Source of the DNA: an uncultured Paracoccaceae bacterium
GTDB lineage: Bacteria; Pseudomonadota; Alphaproteobacteria; Rhodobacterales; Rhodobacteraceae
Length of the DNA: 16,213 nt
Assembly: GCA_937132145.1 (NCBI GenBank)
Contig: CAKZNY010000195.1
Span: 1 to 16,213, forward strand
Direction: 5' to 3'
Shown here: in pieces, positions 7,451 to 14,446 of the stretch
Numbering within the stretch: position 1 is the first letter of the stretch
Layout of the letters: each line of letters opens with the position of its first letter
Notes under the pieces: generated by a model
What the model saw: only the letters and a program-made list of their open reading frames with translations
Databases searched by the model: none
What the model was told of the DNA's origin: nothing
Made by a program: the position numbers and the translations under genes

Positions 7451-8205
7451 GATAGCTCCTCGACTGTGTCTTCTTGGCGGATTCTGCCAGATTTGGTTAC
7501 AACGGCGTACACGCCCATTTCCTGATGACCGAAATCTTTGTTTAACGTACCTAGCATATCTACGTCTTTAACGCCGGTTTCGGTGTTTACGGTCGTGGCC
7601 ATGCAGCGTGTGATTTCTTCACGGATTTCAAATTCGGCGGCACCGATGCGGATACGCTTGCCGATCATTTTCTTTTCGGCCCATGGCGCCCATCCGTCAA
7701 TATGGATGTTCGCACGCCAGCGGTTTGGCGAAAGGCTGGTCCCAAGTTTCTTCTCGATCTCGGCATGGGAGGCGAGATTGATAATCGAGATCGACTGGAA
7801 CGCCGTGTCGGTCATCGGCTGCGAGGCGCTAACCAGTCGGGATGGCAACATGCGCGAGCCGTTTGAGATGGGCATAACCCATTGCACAAAATGATTGGCA
7901 TCGCCCGCATCGTCAGGGTTGATCGTAATATCTTCGCGATCAGGATGGCTGAGGGTGATCTTGTTCAACCGTTCATCAACATATGCGGTGATCGCCTGCA
8001 AACGGTGCGATTTGGCCCCGCGCGAGAACTCGGTACAGGGTTGCCAGCTCGGGCGCTCCACATCAAAGCACGAGCGTTCGTGCGCGACGGCCCAGCGACG
8101 GTCCCACGGCAGGCATTTGCCCGCCGTCAGGTATGTCTCTGAAATTTCCTCGCGTCCGTGGCTTTTGATCGGGTGACGCCAGATATGTGCAACGGTTGCG
8201 CTCAT
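7447..8205 (-). CDS. MOSC domain-containing protein
   Basis: A 252-residue protein with an N-terminal MOSC_N beta barrel (about 1-90; begins ATVAHIWRHPIKS) and a C-terminal MOSC domain (about 115-245). The conserved cysteine is Cys201 in ITRCMATT. NRWRANIHIDG (161-171) and GVYAVV (231-236) are also family-typical. MOSC proteins bind molybdenum cofactor; relatives include YcbX and the mARC enzymes, which reduce N-hydroxylated compounds, and the sulfurase C-terminal domain. No partner reductase is visible nearby. Both ends overlap neighbours by four bases (ATGA with yidC and with engB), so this gene is locked between two housekeeping genes. The substrate cannot be deduced. Confidence 0.88.
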   Translation of the reverse strand: MSATVAHIWRHPIKSHGREEISETYLTAGKCLPWDRRWAVAHERSCFDVERPSWQPCTEFSRGAKSHRLQAITAYVDERLNKITLSHPDREDITINPDDAGDANHFVQWVMPISNGSRMLPSRLVSASQPMTDTAFQSISIINLASHAEIEKKLGTSLSPNRWRANIHIDGWAPWAEKKMIGKRIRIGAAEFEIREEITRCMATTVNTETGVKDVDMLGTLNKDFGHQEMGVYAVVTKSGRIRQEDTVEELS

Positions 8206-10034
8206 TCTTTGGTGTCTTTTTCCTTGAACTTGCGGAAGCTGGACATGATATTGCCGAACACGTCAGGTTTAACACCTTGCGAGCGCATGATCAGGTATTG
8301 CTGTGTGAACGTGATGGTGTTGTTGGCCACCCAGTAGATCACCAGACCCGATGCGAAACGGCCCAGCATGAACATGAACACCCACGGCATCCACGCGAAA
8401 ATCATCGCTTGGGTTTTGTCGGTGGGGGCCGGATTCAGTTTTTGCTGCATCCACATTGTGATACCCATCAGGATCGGGAATACGCCGATGGAAAGGATCG
8501 CGAGGAAGCTTTCAGGGCCCGGAGGCGAGAACGGCAGTAGGCCGAACAGGTTTAGAATGGAGCTTGGGTCCGGCGCCGAGAGATCCTGAATCCAGCCAAA
8601 GAACGGCGCGTGGCGCATTTCGATGGTTACGAACAGCACCTTATAGAGCGAGAAGAAGATCGGGATTTGCAGGATGATTGGCAGACAACCCGAGGCAGGA
8701 TTCACCTTGTTCTTTTTGTAAAGTATCATCATCTCTTTTTGCATGGCTTGCTTGTCGTCGCCCGTGCGTTTCTTCAGTTCTTCCATCTCTGGCTGAAGCT
8801 TTTTCATCTTCGCCATGGAGACGTAGGATTTATACGCAAGTGGTGCAAGCATGGTTTTGATCACAAGCGTCAGGCCGATGATCGACAGACCCATGTTGCC
8901 AATCCAGCCGTGGATCAGGGACAGAAGTGCAAAGATCGGCTTGGTGATGAAGAAGAATATGCCCCAGTCAACCGAGTCGACAAACTTGTCGATACCAAGG
9001 TCGTCTTGGTAGGCGCGAATGGTGGATACTTCTTTGGCACCGGCGAACAGCAATGTGGTGATCTCGGCATCTTGGCCGCCCGAGATTTCCATGACCGGCA
9101 AGCGCATGTCAGCCTGATAGGTGTCGTTGGCCGGAGTGTATTTTGATACGGATGTGAAGCGCTGCCCCGGAAGCGGGATCAACGTTGTCATCCAGTACTT
9201 GTCGGTCATGCCGATCCAACCACTTTCAAGAACGTCGATACGGTCGATGTTGCCGCCTTCGGCTGCATCAAAATTTTCGTCCGGCATGTCGTCATAGTCG
9301 ATTTCCTGAATTTCCCCGTCGCTGGCGCGGACAATGCCTTCGTGCAGCAGATAAAAGCCCAATATGTCTGGCTCGCCTTTGCGCGCGATAATGCCGTAGG
9401 GCTGCATACGCACGGCGGCGTTGGTGTTGTTTTCAACGCGCTGGGTGATCGTGAACATATAGTTCTCGTCAATGGCGATTGTACGGTAGAAAACGAGGCC
9501 GGCACCATTGTCCCACATAATGGTCAGGGGGGACGTCTCGGTCAGGACTCTGCCGCGTTTGACGGTCCAGACGGTTGTTGCACCCGGAACAGCCGAGGCA
9601 TCAAGGCCACCCGCAGGGGCCCAACCGTGGACGGTGTAATAAGGATCAGCGGAATTCGCAGGCGACAGAAGCGTTACCGTATCGGAGTCGTCATTCTGGA
9701 TGACATTGTAATCCGTCAGGTGGAGATCGTCGATACGCCCCCCTAGCAGCGAGATCGAACCAGAAACGCGGTCAGTTCTGATTTCAATACGGTCGGTCTG
9801 GGACAGCGCGGTTGCGCGGGTCTCTTGGGGGGTCGTAATTTGCACAGGGACGGCCGCGATGAATGTGCCGTCAGCTTGTGGAACACTGGCCACTCCGTCA
9901 ACTTGTATGATAGTAGTTTCAGTGGCTTCCGGCTGCACTACGGGGTCTGCGGGCGGGAACAGGATGAACCATGCAAAGATCACCAAAAAGCTAAGGCCAG
10001 TGGCCATAAGCAGGTTTTTATTATTGTCGTCCAT
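8202..10034 (-). CDS. yidC: Membrane protein insertase YidC
   Basis: Inserts and folds inner-membrane proteins, alone or with the Sec translocon. It has 610 residues, the Gram-negative type. There is an N-terminal membrane anchor (7-27), a large periplasmic beta domain (about 60-340), then the conserved insertase core (about 355-590) with membrane spans near 357-376, 382-400, 450-471, 508-530 and 546-575. The core starts with WGIFFFITKPIF. The hydrophilic-groove position that is Arg in E. coli appears to be Lys393 (TLVIKTMLAPL), a change I believe is common in alphaproteobacteria. The charged hairpin (403-445) and lysine-rich tail are present. GGAG lies about 8 nt before the ATG. Its stop overlaps the MOSC start. 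It sits downstream of rpmH-rnpA-yidD, the classic neighbourhood, with ttcA interposed. Confidence 0.97.
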   Translation of the reverse strand: MDDNNKNLLMATGLSFLVIFAWFILFPPADPVVQPEATETTIIQVDGVASVPQADGTFIAAVPVQITTPQETRATALSQTDRIEIRTDRVSGSISLLGGRIDDLHLTDYNVIQNDDSDTVTLLSPANSADPYYTVHGWAPAGGLDASAVPGATTVWTVKRGRVLTETSPLTIMWDNGAGLVFYRTIAIDENYMFTITQRVENNTNAAVRMQPYGIIARKGEPDILGFYLLHEGIVRASDGEIQEIDYDDMPDENFDAAEGGNIDRIDVLESGWIGMTDKYWMTTLIPLPGQRFTSVSKYTPANDTYQADMRLPVMEISGGQDAEITTLLFAGAKEVSTIRAYQDDLGIDKFVDSVDWGIFFFITKPIFALLSLIHGWIGNMGLSIIGLTLVIKTMLAPLAYKSYVSMAKMKKLQPEMEELKKRTGDDKQAMQKEMMILYKKNKVNPASGCLPIILQIPIFFSLYKVLFVTIEMRHAPFFGWIQDLSAPDPSSILNLFGLLPFSPPGPESFLAILSIGVFPILMGITMWMQQKLNPAPTDKTQAMIFAWMPWVFMFMLGRFASGLVIYWVANNTITFTQQYLIMRSQGVKPDVFGNIMSSFRKFKEKDTKE

Positions 10035-10094
10035 CGTTCACTCCGGGTAGCGGGAATTCGTCACTGTGCCTTCAACAGGGATAGGGCCGAAAGG

Positions 10095-10925
10095 TCAAGG
10101 TTTAATGGTGCGTCTTTGCAGCCCAGCGAAGTCGAATAAGCTGGAATCCAGCAGATGCGAGGGGTTTGCGTTGGTAAGCGCCTTAAACATGACCTGACGA
10201 CGCCCTGGCGAGTTCTTTTCCCACTCGTTCAACATCTGTTTGACTTGCTGCCGTTGCAGGCCATCCTGAGATCCGCACAGATCACACGGGATGACGGGGT
10301 AGTTCATGGCGGCGGTGAATTTCGCGCAATCTTCCTCGGCCACATGGGCGAGGGGGCGGTAGACAAACAGGTCTCCCTCGTCGTTAACCAGTTTCGGGGG
10401 CATGGTTGCCAGTTTGCCGCCGTGAAAGAGGCTCATCATGAAGGTTTCAAGAATGTCGTCGCGGTGGTGGCCAAGCACGATGGCGGAACAGCCTTCCTCG
10501 CGGGCGATGCGGTAAAGATTGCCGCGGCGCAGGCGGGAACACAGGCTGCAATAGGTTTTTGTCTCGGGGATTTTATCGATAACGATGGAATAGGTGTCTT
10601 TATACTCGATCCGGTGGGGGACTTTCATGCGCTCCAGGAATTCGGGCAAAACGGTTGACGGAAATCCGGGTTGGCCCTGATCCAGATTGCAGGCCAGAAT
10701 TTCAACGGGCAGCAAGCCACGCCATTGCAGCTCGACAAGGGCGGCGAGCAAGGTGTAGCTGTCTTTGCCGCCTGAAAGACAGACGAGCCACTTGGCGCCA
10801 CGCTCGATCATGCCGTACTGCTCGATCGCTTCGCGGGTTTGGCGGATGATGCGTTTGCGGAGTTTTTTGAAGGAGACGCTGGTGGGCGCGCCCTCGAACA
10901 GCGGATGGATTTCTGTAACTGGCAT
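10095..10925 (-). CDS. ttcA: tRNA 2-thiocytidine biosynthesis protein TtcA
   Basis: ATP- and [4Fe-4S]-dependent enzyme that thiolates cytidine 32 of certain tRNAs. The ATG at 10925 gives 276 residues. The open frame runs on to a TTG at 11090, but that stretch crosses the inverted-repeat element and looks non-coding. Motifs are the PP-loop SGGKDS (51-56), and two CxxC pairs: Cys126/Cys129 in [11 protein letters not shown] and Cys214/Cys217 in CDLCGSQDG, as in TtcA. LGHHRDD at 151-157 is also conserved. The ribosome site is weak (AAGAAAG, about 8 nt away). The window also carries tRNA-Arg(ACG), a known TtcA substrate type in enterobacteria, whose position 32 is C here. The gene lies between yidD and yidC, 60 nt from yidC. 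Confidence 0.94.
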   Translation of the reverse strand: MPVTEIHPLFEGAPTSVSFKKLRKRIIRQTREAIEQYGMIERGAKWLVCLSGGKDSYTLLAALVELQWRGLLPVEILACNLDQGQPGFPSTVLPEFLERMKVPHRIEYKDTYSIVIDKIPETKTYCSLCSRLRRGNLYRIAREEGCSAIVLGHHRDDILETFMMSLFHGGKLATMPPKLVNDEGDLFVYRPLAHVAEEDCAKFTAAMNYPVIPCDLCGSQDGLQRQQVKQMLNEWEKNSPGRRQVMFKALTNANPSHLLDSSLFDFAGLQRRTIKP

Positions 10926-10960
10926 CGGCGGCTTTCTTGGCTGAAGGGCAATGTAGGGCC

Positions 10961-10989
10961 TATATAATAAGCCTTCCGAATAATTCCAA
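10961..10989 (-). promoter_or_regulatory. Possible promoter for ttcA
   Basis: On the - strand, TTGGAA (10989-10984) and TATATA (10966-10961) are 17 bp apart, each matching 4 of 6 consensus bases. The start would fall near 10954, leaving a 29-nt leader before ttcA. The -35 box touches the end of the large inverted repeat. The match is weak and based on inspection only. Confidence 0.3.
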
Positions 10990-11138
10990 CCGCCGAGCGA
11001 AGCGAGGCTTGGCCCAACTGTTGCGGGATAACCCGAAGGGTTGTTTGGCCAACAGGCGGGAGCACTCCCGTCTGTCGGTGGATTGATCAAAGATCAAACC
11101 CCTCCCGTTGGGCCAAGCCTCGCTTCGCTCGGCGGTTG
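10987..11138. repeat. 152-base palindromic element with perfect 32-bp inverted ends
   Basis: Bases 10987-11018 are the exact reverse complement of 11107-11138, including the last pair C10987/G11138. The 88-base interior holds three more hairpins. These are AACCC-GAA-GGGTT at 11030-11042; an 11-bp stem with one G-U at 11052-11075 around CGGGAGCACTCCCG; and TTGATC-AAA-GATCAA at 11083-11097. It lies 3 nt after the yidD stop and 61 nt before the ttcA start. As RNA it could fold into a closed multi-arm structure; as DNA it could form a cruciform. There is no T-run on either side, so it is not a simple terminator. Its size and terminal repeats suggest a non-autonomous palindromic/MITE-like repeat, but I see no clear target duplication. 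Confidence 0.85.
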
Positions 11139-11141
11139 TGT

Positions 11142-11384
11142 TCAGGGGTGATCGTGGTCGCGCTTTTCGGGGACAGGGTCATAGCCGTCGCGGCCAAAGG
11201 GGTGGCAGCGGCCTATGCGTTTTATGGCCAGCCACGTGCCTTTGATCGCACCGTGTTTTTCGAGGGCCTCAATGGCATAGGCCGAGCATGTCGGTTGATA
11301 GCGGCAATTCCGGCCAACCCATGGGCTGGCGATCAGGCGGTACAGTTTAACCGGCAGGGCGATGATAAAGGCGAGTGGTGTCAT
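11142..11384 (-). CDS. yidD: Membrane protein insertion efficiency factor YidD
   Basis: Small membrane-associated protein that assists YidC-dependent insertion. It has 80 residues, normal for the family. An N-terminal amphipathic/hydrophobic helix (3-22) precedes the signature [11 protein letters not shown] (27-37). [21 protein letters not shown] and GYDPVP (67-72) follow. Cys27, Cys33 and Cys60 are the conserved cysteines. The start overlaps the rnpA stop (ATGA at 11384-11381). The 152-base inverted-repeat element begins 3 nt after the stop, so this end of the transcript would be highly structured. Confidence 0.96.
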   Translation of the reverse strand: MTPLAFIIALPVKLYRLIASPWVGRNCRYQPTCSAYAIEALEKHGAIKGTWLAIKRIGRCHPFGRDGYDPVPEKRDHDHP

Positions 11385-11803
11385 TTTCGGGGCTTTCGCG
11401 GCGCGTGTATTTTGGACAGCGCAGTTTCCATGTCTTGCATTAACAAATGGAACGGGCGGTCGCTGGTTTCAAGGTGGCGGCCTATGAGGACGTAATCCCA
11501 ACCGGCGCGGCCTTGTGTGGGTAGAACCGCGCGGGCGACTTCGCGCAGGCGGCGTTTGGCGCGGTTGCGGGCTACGGCGTTGCCGACTTTCTTGGAGCAG
11601 GTATAGCCGATGCGGATCAGCTGTTCGTCGTCCCGGCGGCGCGCTTGCAACAGCAGACCTTTGACGGATTGGCGACGGGCGCGGGCCGCCAGCAGGAAAT
11701 CGCTGCGTTTACGCAAGGTTTCCATCGGGCAGACGGGAACCGCCGGAGGCTTTTCACCGGCGTTCCCTAAATTGGGTTCGCGGTCTGCCTCCGGCGGTTT
11801 CAT
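11381..11803 (-). CDS. rnpA: Ribonuclease P protein component RnpA
   Basis: Protein subunit of RNase P, which trims tRNA 5' leaders together with the RNA subunit. From the ATG at 11803 it has 140 residues; AAGG lies 9 nt upstream, supporting this start. Bacterial RnpA is usually near 115-125 residues. The conserved part begins at about 28 ([13 protein letters not shown]), so the first 27 residues are a proline-rich extension with KPPEA and EKPPA. A start at Met27 (11725) would give 114 residues but has no ribosome site. The RNA-binding signature [18 protein letters not shown] is complete at 71-88. The extension's codons contain a long inverted repeat (see 11736-11801). It follows rpmH by 21 nt and overlaps yidD by four bases. 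Confidence 0.93.
   Translation of the reverse strand: MKPPEADREPNLGNAGEKPPAVPVCPMETLRKRSDFLLAARARRQSVKGLLLQARRRDDEQLIRIGYTCSKKVGNAVARNRAKRRLREVARAVLPTQGRAGWDYVLIGRHLETSDRPFHLLMQDMETALSKIHAPRKPRK
11736..11801. repeat. Inverted repeat covering the first codons of rnpA
   Basis: AACCGCCGGAGGC (11738-11750) is the exact reverse complement of 11787-11799. The pairing extends by a G-U (11737/11800) and a G-C (11736/11801), a 15-bp stem with a 36-nt loop. In the rnpA mRNA the stem starts at the G of the AUG. It is GC-rich and likely to fold, so it could affect translation initiation or RNA stability. The same-strand 15 bases AACCGCCG+GAGGCTT also occur in the left arm of the 10987-11138 element, where 8 extra bases separate the two parts. 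Confidence 0.65.
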
Positions 11804-11824
11804 AAATTGTAACCTTAGATGGTT

Positions 11825-11959
11825 TTACGCAGTTAGGCTTTTGCGGCCCTGAGCACGACGCCGGTTAACAATCCTGCGACCGTTTTTAGTTGCCATGCGC
11901 GAACGGAAACCGTGGCGGCGTTTGCGAACAAGGTTGCTCGGCTGGAATGTGCGTTTCAT
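11825..11959 (-). CDS. rpmH: 50S ribosomal protein L34
   Basis: Ribosomal protein L34, 44 residues, highly basic. It starts [21 protein letters not shown] and continues with [17 protein letters not shown], the full family pattern. The ATG at 11959 is preceded by AGGAG about 8 nt away. The reading frame extends further upstream, but those codons do not belong to L34. It is the first gene of the rpmH-rnpA-yidD set. Confidence 0.98.
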   Translation of the reverse strand: MKRTFQPSNLVRKRRHGFRSRMATKNGRRIVNRRRAQGRKSLTA

Positions 11960-12017
11960 TTTCTTACTCCTGCTCGGATAAGCGAAGGGATTCGCCTGCC
12001 GGAAATTCTGAAATGGC

Positions 12018-12046
12018 TTTTTAGGCCCAGTTATATCGGAAGTCAA
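12018..12046 (-). promoter_or_regulatory. Probable rpmH promoter
   Basis: On the - strand TTGACT (12046-12041) and TAAAAA (12023-12018) are separated by exactly 17 bp, matching 5/6 and 4/6 of the sigma-70-type consensus. Transcription would start near 12011, about 50 nt ahead of the rpmH ATG. The position fits a strong ribosomal-protein promoter; it has been identified by eye only. Confidence 0.5.
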
Positions 12047-12225
12047 TTCGGATTCAGTGGAAAAATGCCCTGTTTTTAGAAACATTTGCCGCACCGGAGG
12101 CGTAGTTGTTTACATAATACTGAAACATTAGATGAATTTCAATCAACGAAGCGTGAGGCCTCTTTCGAAAGCGGTCGCAAGGCTGCAAATAGGTTGAACG
12201 GAATAACGCCATTAAGGAGATTTTC

Positions 12226-12942
12226 ATGGCTACAGTTAAAACAGACAGATTTTCGGTACAAAAGATGTTGCCGCTAATCGCGATCGCCATCGTGGCGGTA
12301 ATCGGATTCTTTACACTTAAAGACTACCTTAGTTTTGAAGCCCTTCGGGATAACCGCGAGGCGCTGCTGGCGTGGCGCGATGCGAATTTCGTGATTGCGT
12401 CAGTCGGGTTCATTGCGATTTACATTGCGATCGTGGCATTTTCGCTGCCCGGTGCGGCGATAATTTCGCTGACCGGCGGGTTCCTGTTCGGGCTGTTTCC
12501 GGGGGCTGTATATAATATTGGCTCTGCGACGGCCGGGGCAGTGCTGATTTTTATGGCCGCGCGTTACGGGCTGGGCAACCATCTTGCGCGCAAAATGGAC
12601 AGTGCAGGAGGCGTGGTCGGCAAAATCAAGGCGGGGCTGGATGAAAACGAGGTCAGTTTTCTGTTGCTGATGCGACTGGTTCCGGCGTTTCCGTTTTTTG
12701 TGGCGAATCTTGTGCCCGCACTGGTGGGAACGCGGCTGCGGACATTTGCGTGGACGACGGCGATTGGAATCATTCCGGGCGGGGTCGTTTATACTTGGGT
12801 TGGCTCTGGTCTCGGCGAAGTGTTCGCGCGTGGTGATACGCCTGATCTGGGAATTATTTTTGACCCCAAGATACTCGGCCCGATACTGGCGCTTTGTGCG
12901 CTATCGCTGACGCCAATCATTATTAAGAAATTCAAGAAGTAG
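12226..12942 (+). CDS. TVP38/TMEM64 (DedA-like, VTT domain) family membrane protein
   Basis: Polytopic inner-membrane protein of 238 residues. Hydrophobic spans are at about 14-31, 55-77, 80-113, 145-168, 174-198 and 213-235. The family core is visible as SLPGAAIISLTGGFLFG (73-89), NIGSATAGA (97-105) and Arg150 in MRLVPAFPFFVANLVPAL. VTT/DedA-type proteins are thought to move or scramble lipids or support membrane homeostasis; the exact substrate is unknown. The ATG at 12226 has an excellent AAGGAG 6 nt upstream. The next gene starts 10 nt after its stop, so it probably shares an operon with the FAD oxidoreductase, a pairing I recall from other bacteria. It is divergent from rpmH. Confidence 0.88.
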   Translation: MATVKTDRFSVQKMLPLIAIAIVAVIGFFTLKDYLSFEALRDNREALLAWRDANFVIASVGFIAIYIAIVAFSLPGAAIISLTGGFLFGLFPGAVYNIGSATAGAVLIFMAARYGLGNHLARKMDSAGGVVGKIKAGLDENEVSFLLLMRLVPAFPFFVANLVPALVGTRLRTFAWTTAIGIIPGGVVYTWVGSGLGEVFARGDTPDLGIIFDPKILGPILALCALSLTPIIIKKFKK

Positions 12943-12952
12943 GGACCGTATA

Positions 12953-14365
12953 ATGGAACGCATTAAAACCGACATTTGTGTGATCGGCGGCGGCTCTGGC
13001 GGGCTGTCTGTTGCGGCGGGGGCTGTGCAGATGGGCGCGCGCGTTGTGCTGCTGGAGGGCCACAAGATGGGTGGCGATTGTCTGAACTATGGTTGTGTGC
13101 CCTCAAAAGCGCTGATCGCGGCGGGGAAACATGCACATGCATTGACCACTGGCGCGCCTTACGGGGTGACTCCGGTGGAGCCGGTGGTGGATTACGCCGC
13201 CGCGATGGAGCATGTGGCCGACGTTATAAAGGGCATCGAGCCGCTCGATTCTGTCGAGAGGTTCGAGGGGCTGGGCGTCAAGGTTATCTCCGAATTCGGG
13301 CGGTTTATCTCGCCCACGGAAGTGCAGGCGGGGGATACGATTATTACGGCGCGCCGGTTTGTGATTTCCACGGGTTCTTCCCCCCTCGTGCCGCCGATTC
13401 CGGGGCTGGATACGGTGGATTACCTGACCAACGAGAACCTGTTCGAGCTGCGCGAGCGCCCCGAACATCTGCTGATCATCGGCGGCGGGCCTATCGGAAT
13501 GGAAATGGCGCAAGCGCATGTGCGGCTTGGCTCCAAGGTGACGGTGCTGGAGGGCATGACCGCGCTGGGGCGTGATGACCCTGATATGGCGGCGATTGCG
13601 CTTGAGAATATCCGTGCCGAGGGGGTGGAGATTGTCGAGGGGGCGATGGTTTCCGAGATTATCGGTGGTGACGGGGTGACGGTTAAAACGAAGGACGGGG
13701 CCTCGTATCACGGCAGCCATATTCTGATGGCGGTCGGGCGTAAACCAAACATCGACAAGCTGGATCTGGACAAGGCGGGGATCAAAACACATCGGGCGGG
13801 GATCGTTGTGAATGCAGGACTGAAGACCTCAAACAAACGGGTTTACGCGATTGGCGATGTGGCTGGCGGCCTGCAATTTACGCATGTGGCGAACTATCAT
13901 GCTGGCGTGATTATCCGTTCTGCGTTGTTCGGATTGCCGGCCAAGGCCACCGAGAAACACATCCCGTGGGCGACATATACCGACCCCGAAATAGCGCAAG
14001 TTGGCCTAACAGAGGCGCAGGCGATTGAGGCGCACGGCGATAAGGTCGAGGTGCTGCGGTTCGAGTATGCCGAGAATGACCGTGCCCGTACCGAGCGTAA
14101 TACCAAAGGGTTAATCAAGGTGATGGTGCTGAAGGGCAAGCCGATTGGCGCATCGATTGTGGGCGCCCAAGCCGGAGAGCTGATCCAGACGTGGGCGCTG
14201 GTCCTTGCGAACGGTTTGAAAATCGGGGCGGTGGCGGCAATGGTCGCACCTTATCCGACGCTCGGCGAAATTAACAAACGGGTGGCGGGGCAGTATTATA
14301 CGCCGCGACTGTTCAAAAACGCGCGGGTGAAGCGGATTGTCCGGTTCGTGCAACGGTTTCTTTAA
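12953..14365 (+). CDS. FAD-dependent pyridine nucleotide-disulfide oxidoreductase (MerA/Lpd-like)
   Basis: A 470-residue class I flavoprotein disulfide reductase. It has an FAD-binding GGGSGG (12-17), the redox-active pair Cys43/Cys48 in GGDCLNYGCVPSK, and an NAD(P) motif GGGPIGME (177-184). Glu200 at the end of the second strand suggests preference for NAD(H). AIGDV (299-303) and a dimerisation domain (about 338-450) complete it. Lipoamide dehydrogenase and glutathione reductase have His-Pro near the C-terminus; here the segment is APYPTLGE, with Tyr434 in the His place, as in mercuric reductases. The C-terminal cysteine pair and N-terminal metal domain of MerA are absent. It is therefore probably neither true Lpd nor MerA. 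It lies 10 nt after the TVP38-like gene and probably works with the membrane. Substrate unknown. Confidence 0.85.
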   Translation: MERIKTDICVIGGGSGGLSVAAGAVQMGARVVLLEGHKMGGDCLNYGCVPSKALIAAGKHAHALTTGAPYGVTPVEPVVDYAAAMEHVADVIKGIEPLDSVERFEGLGVKVISEFGRFISPTEVQAGDTIITARRFVISTGSSPLVPPIPGLDTVDYLTNENLFELRERPEHLLIIGGGPIGMEMAQAHVRLGSKVTVLEGMTALGRDDPDMAAIALENIRAEGVEIVEGAMVSEIIGGDGVTVKTKDGASYHGSHILMAVGRKPNIDKLDLDKAGIKTHRAGIVVNAGLKTSNKRVYAIGDVAGGLQFTHVANYHAGVIIRSALFGLPAKATEKHIPWATYTDPEIAQVGLTEAQAIEAHGDKVEVLRFEYAENDRARTERNTKGLIKVMVLKGKPIGASIVGAQAGELIQTWALVLANGLKIGAVAAMVAPYPTLGEINKRVAGQYYTPRLFKNARVKRIVRFVQRFL

Positions 14366-14396
14366 GGTGCGGTGTCACCTGCTAACTTGTGAGTGC

Positions 14397-14419
14397 GCGA
14401 ACTTATGCATAGAGTTCGC
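14397..14419. other. 7-bp hairpin between the oxidoreductase and kinase genes
   Basis: GCGAACT and AGTTCGC form a 7-bp perfect stem around a 9-nt loop containing TATGCATA. It is 31 nt after the oxidoreductase stop and 27 nt before the kinase ATG. No T-run follows, so a terminator role is doubtful. Confidence 0.25.
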
Positions 14420-14446
14420 CGTACCTAATCAATAATCGGGATGTAG

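Noticed and set aside
8610..9146. 178-codon + strand frame opposite yidC
   Set aside because: Antisense shadow of the conserved yidC core; no recognisable domain.
10926..11090. 55-codon N-terminal extension of TtcA from a TTG
   Set aside because: It crosses half of the inverted-repeat element; TtcA homology begins after Met at 10925, and no ribosome site supports the TTG.
11960..12094. Upstream extension of the L34 reading frame
   Set aside because: L34 begins MKRTFQPS at 11959 after AGGAG; the extension covers the probable promoter.
12061..12225. Promoter for the TVP38-like gene around TTTACA at 12108
   Set aside because: The -35-like box is fair but no acceptable -10 box lies at 16-18 bp; the evidence is too weak to list.
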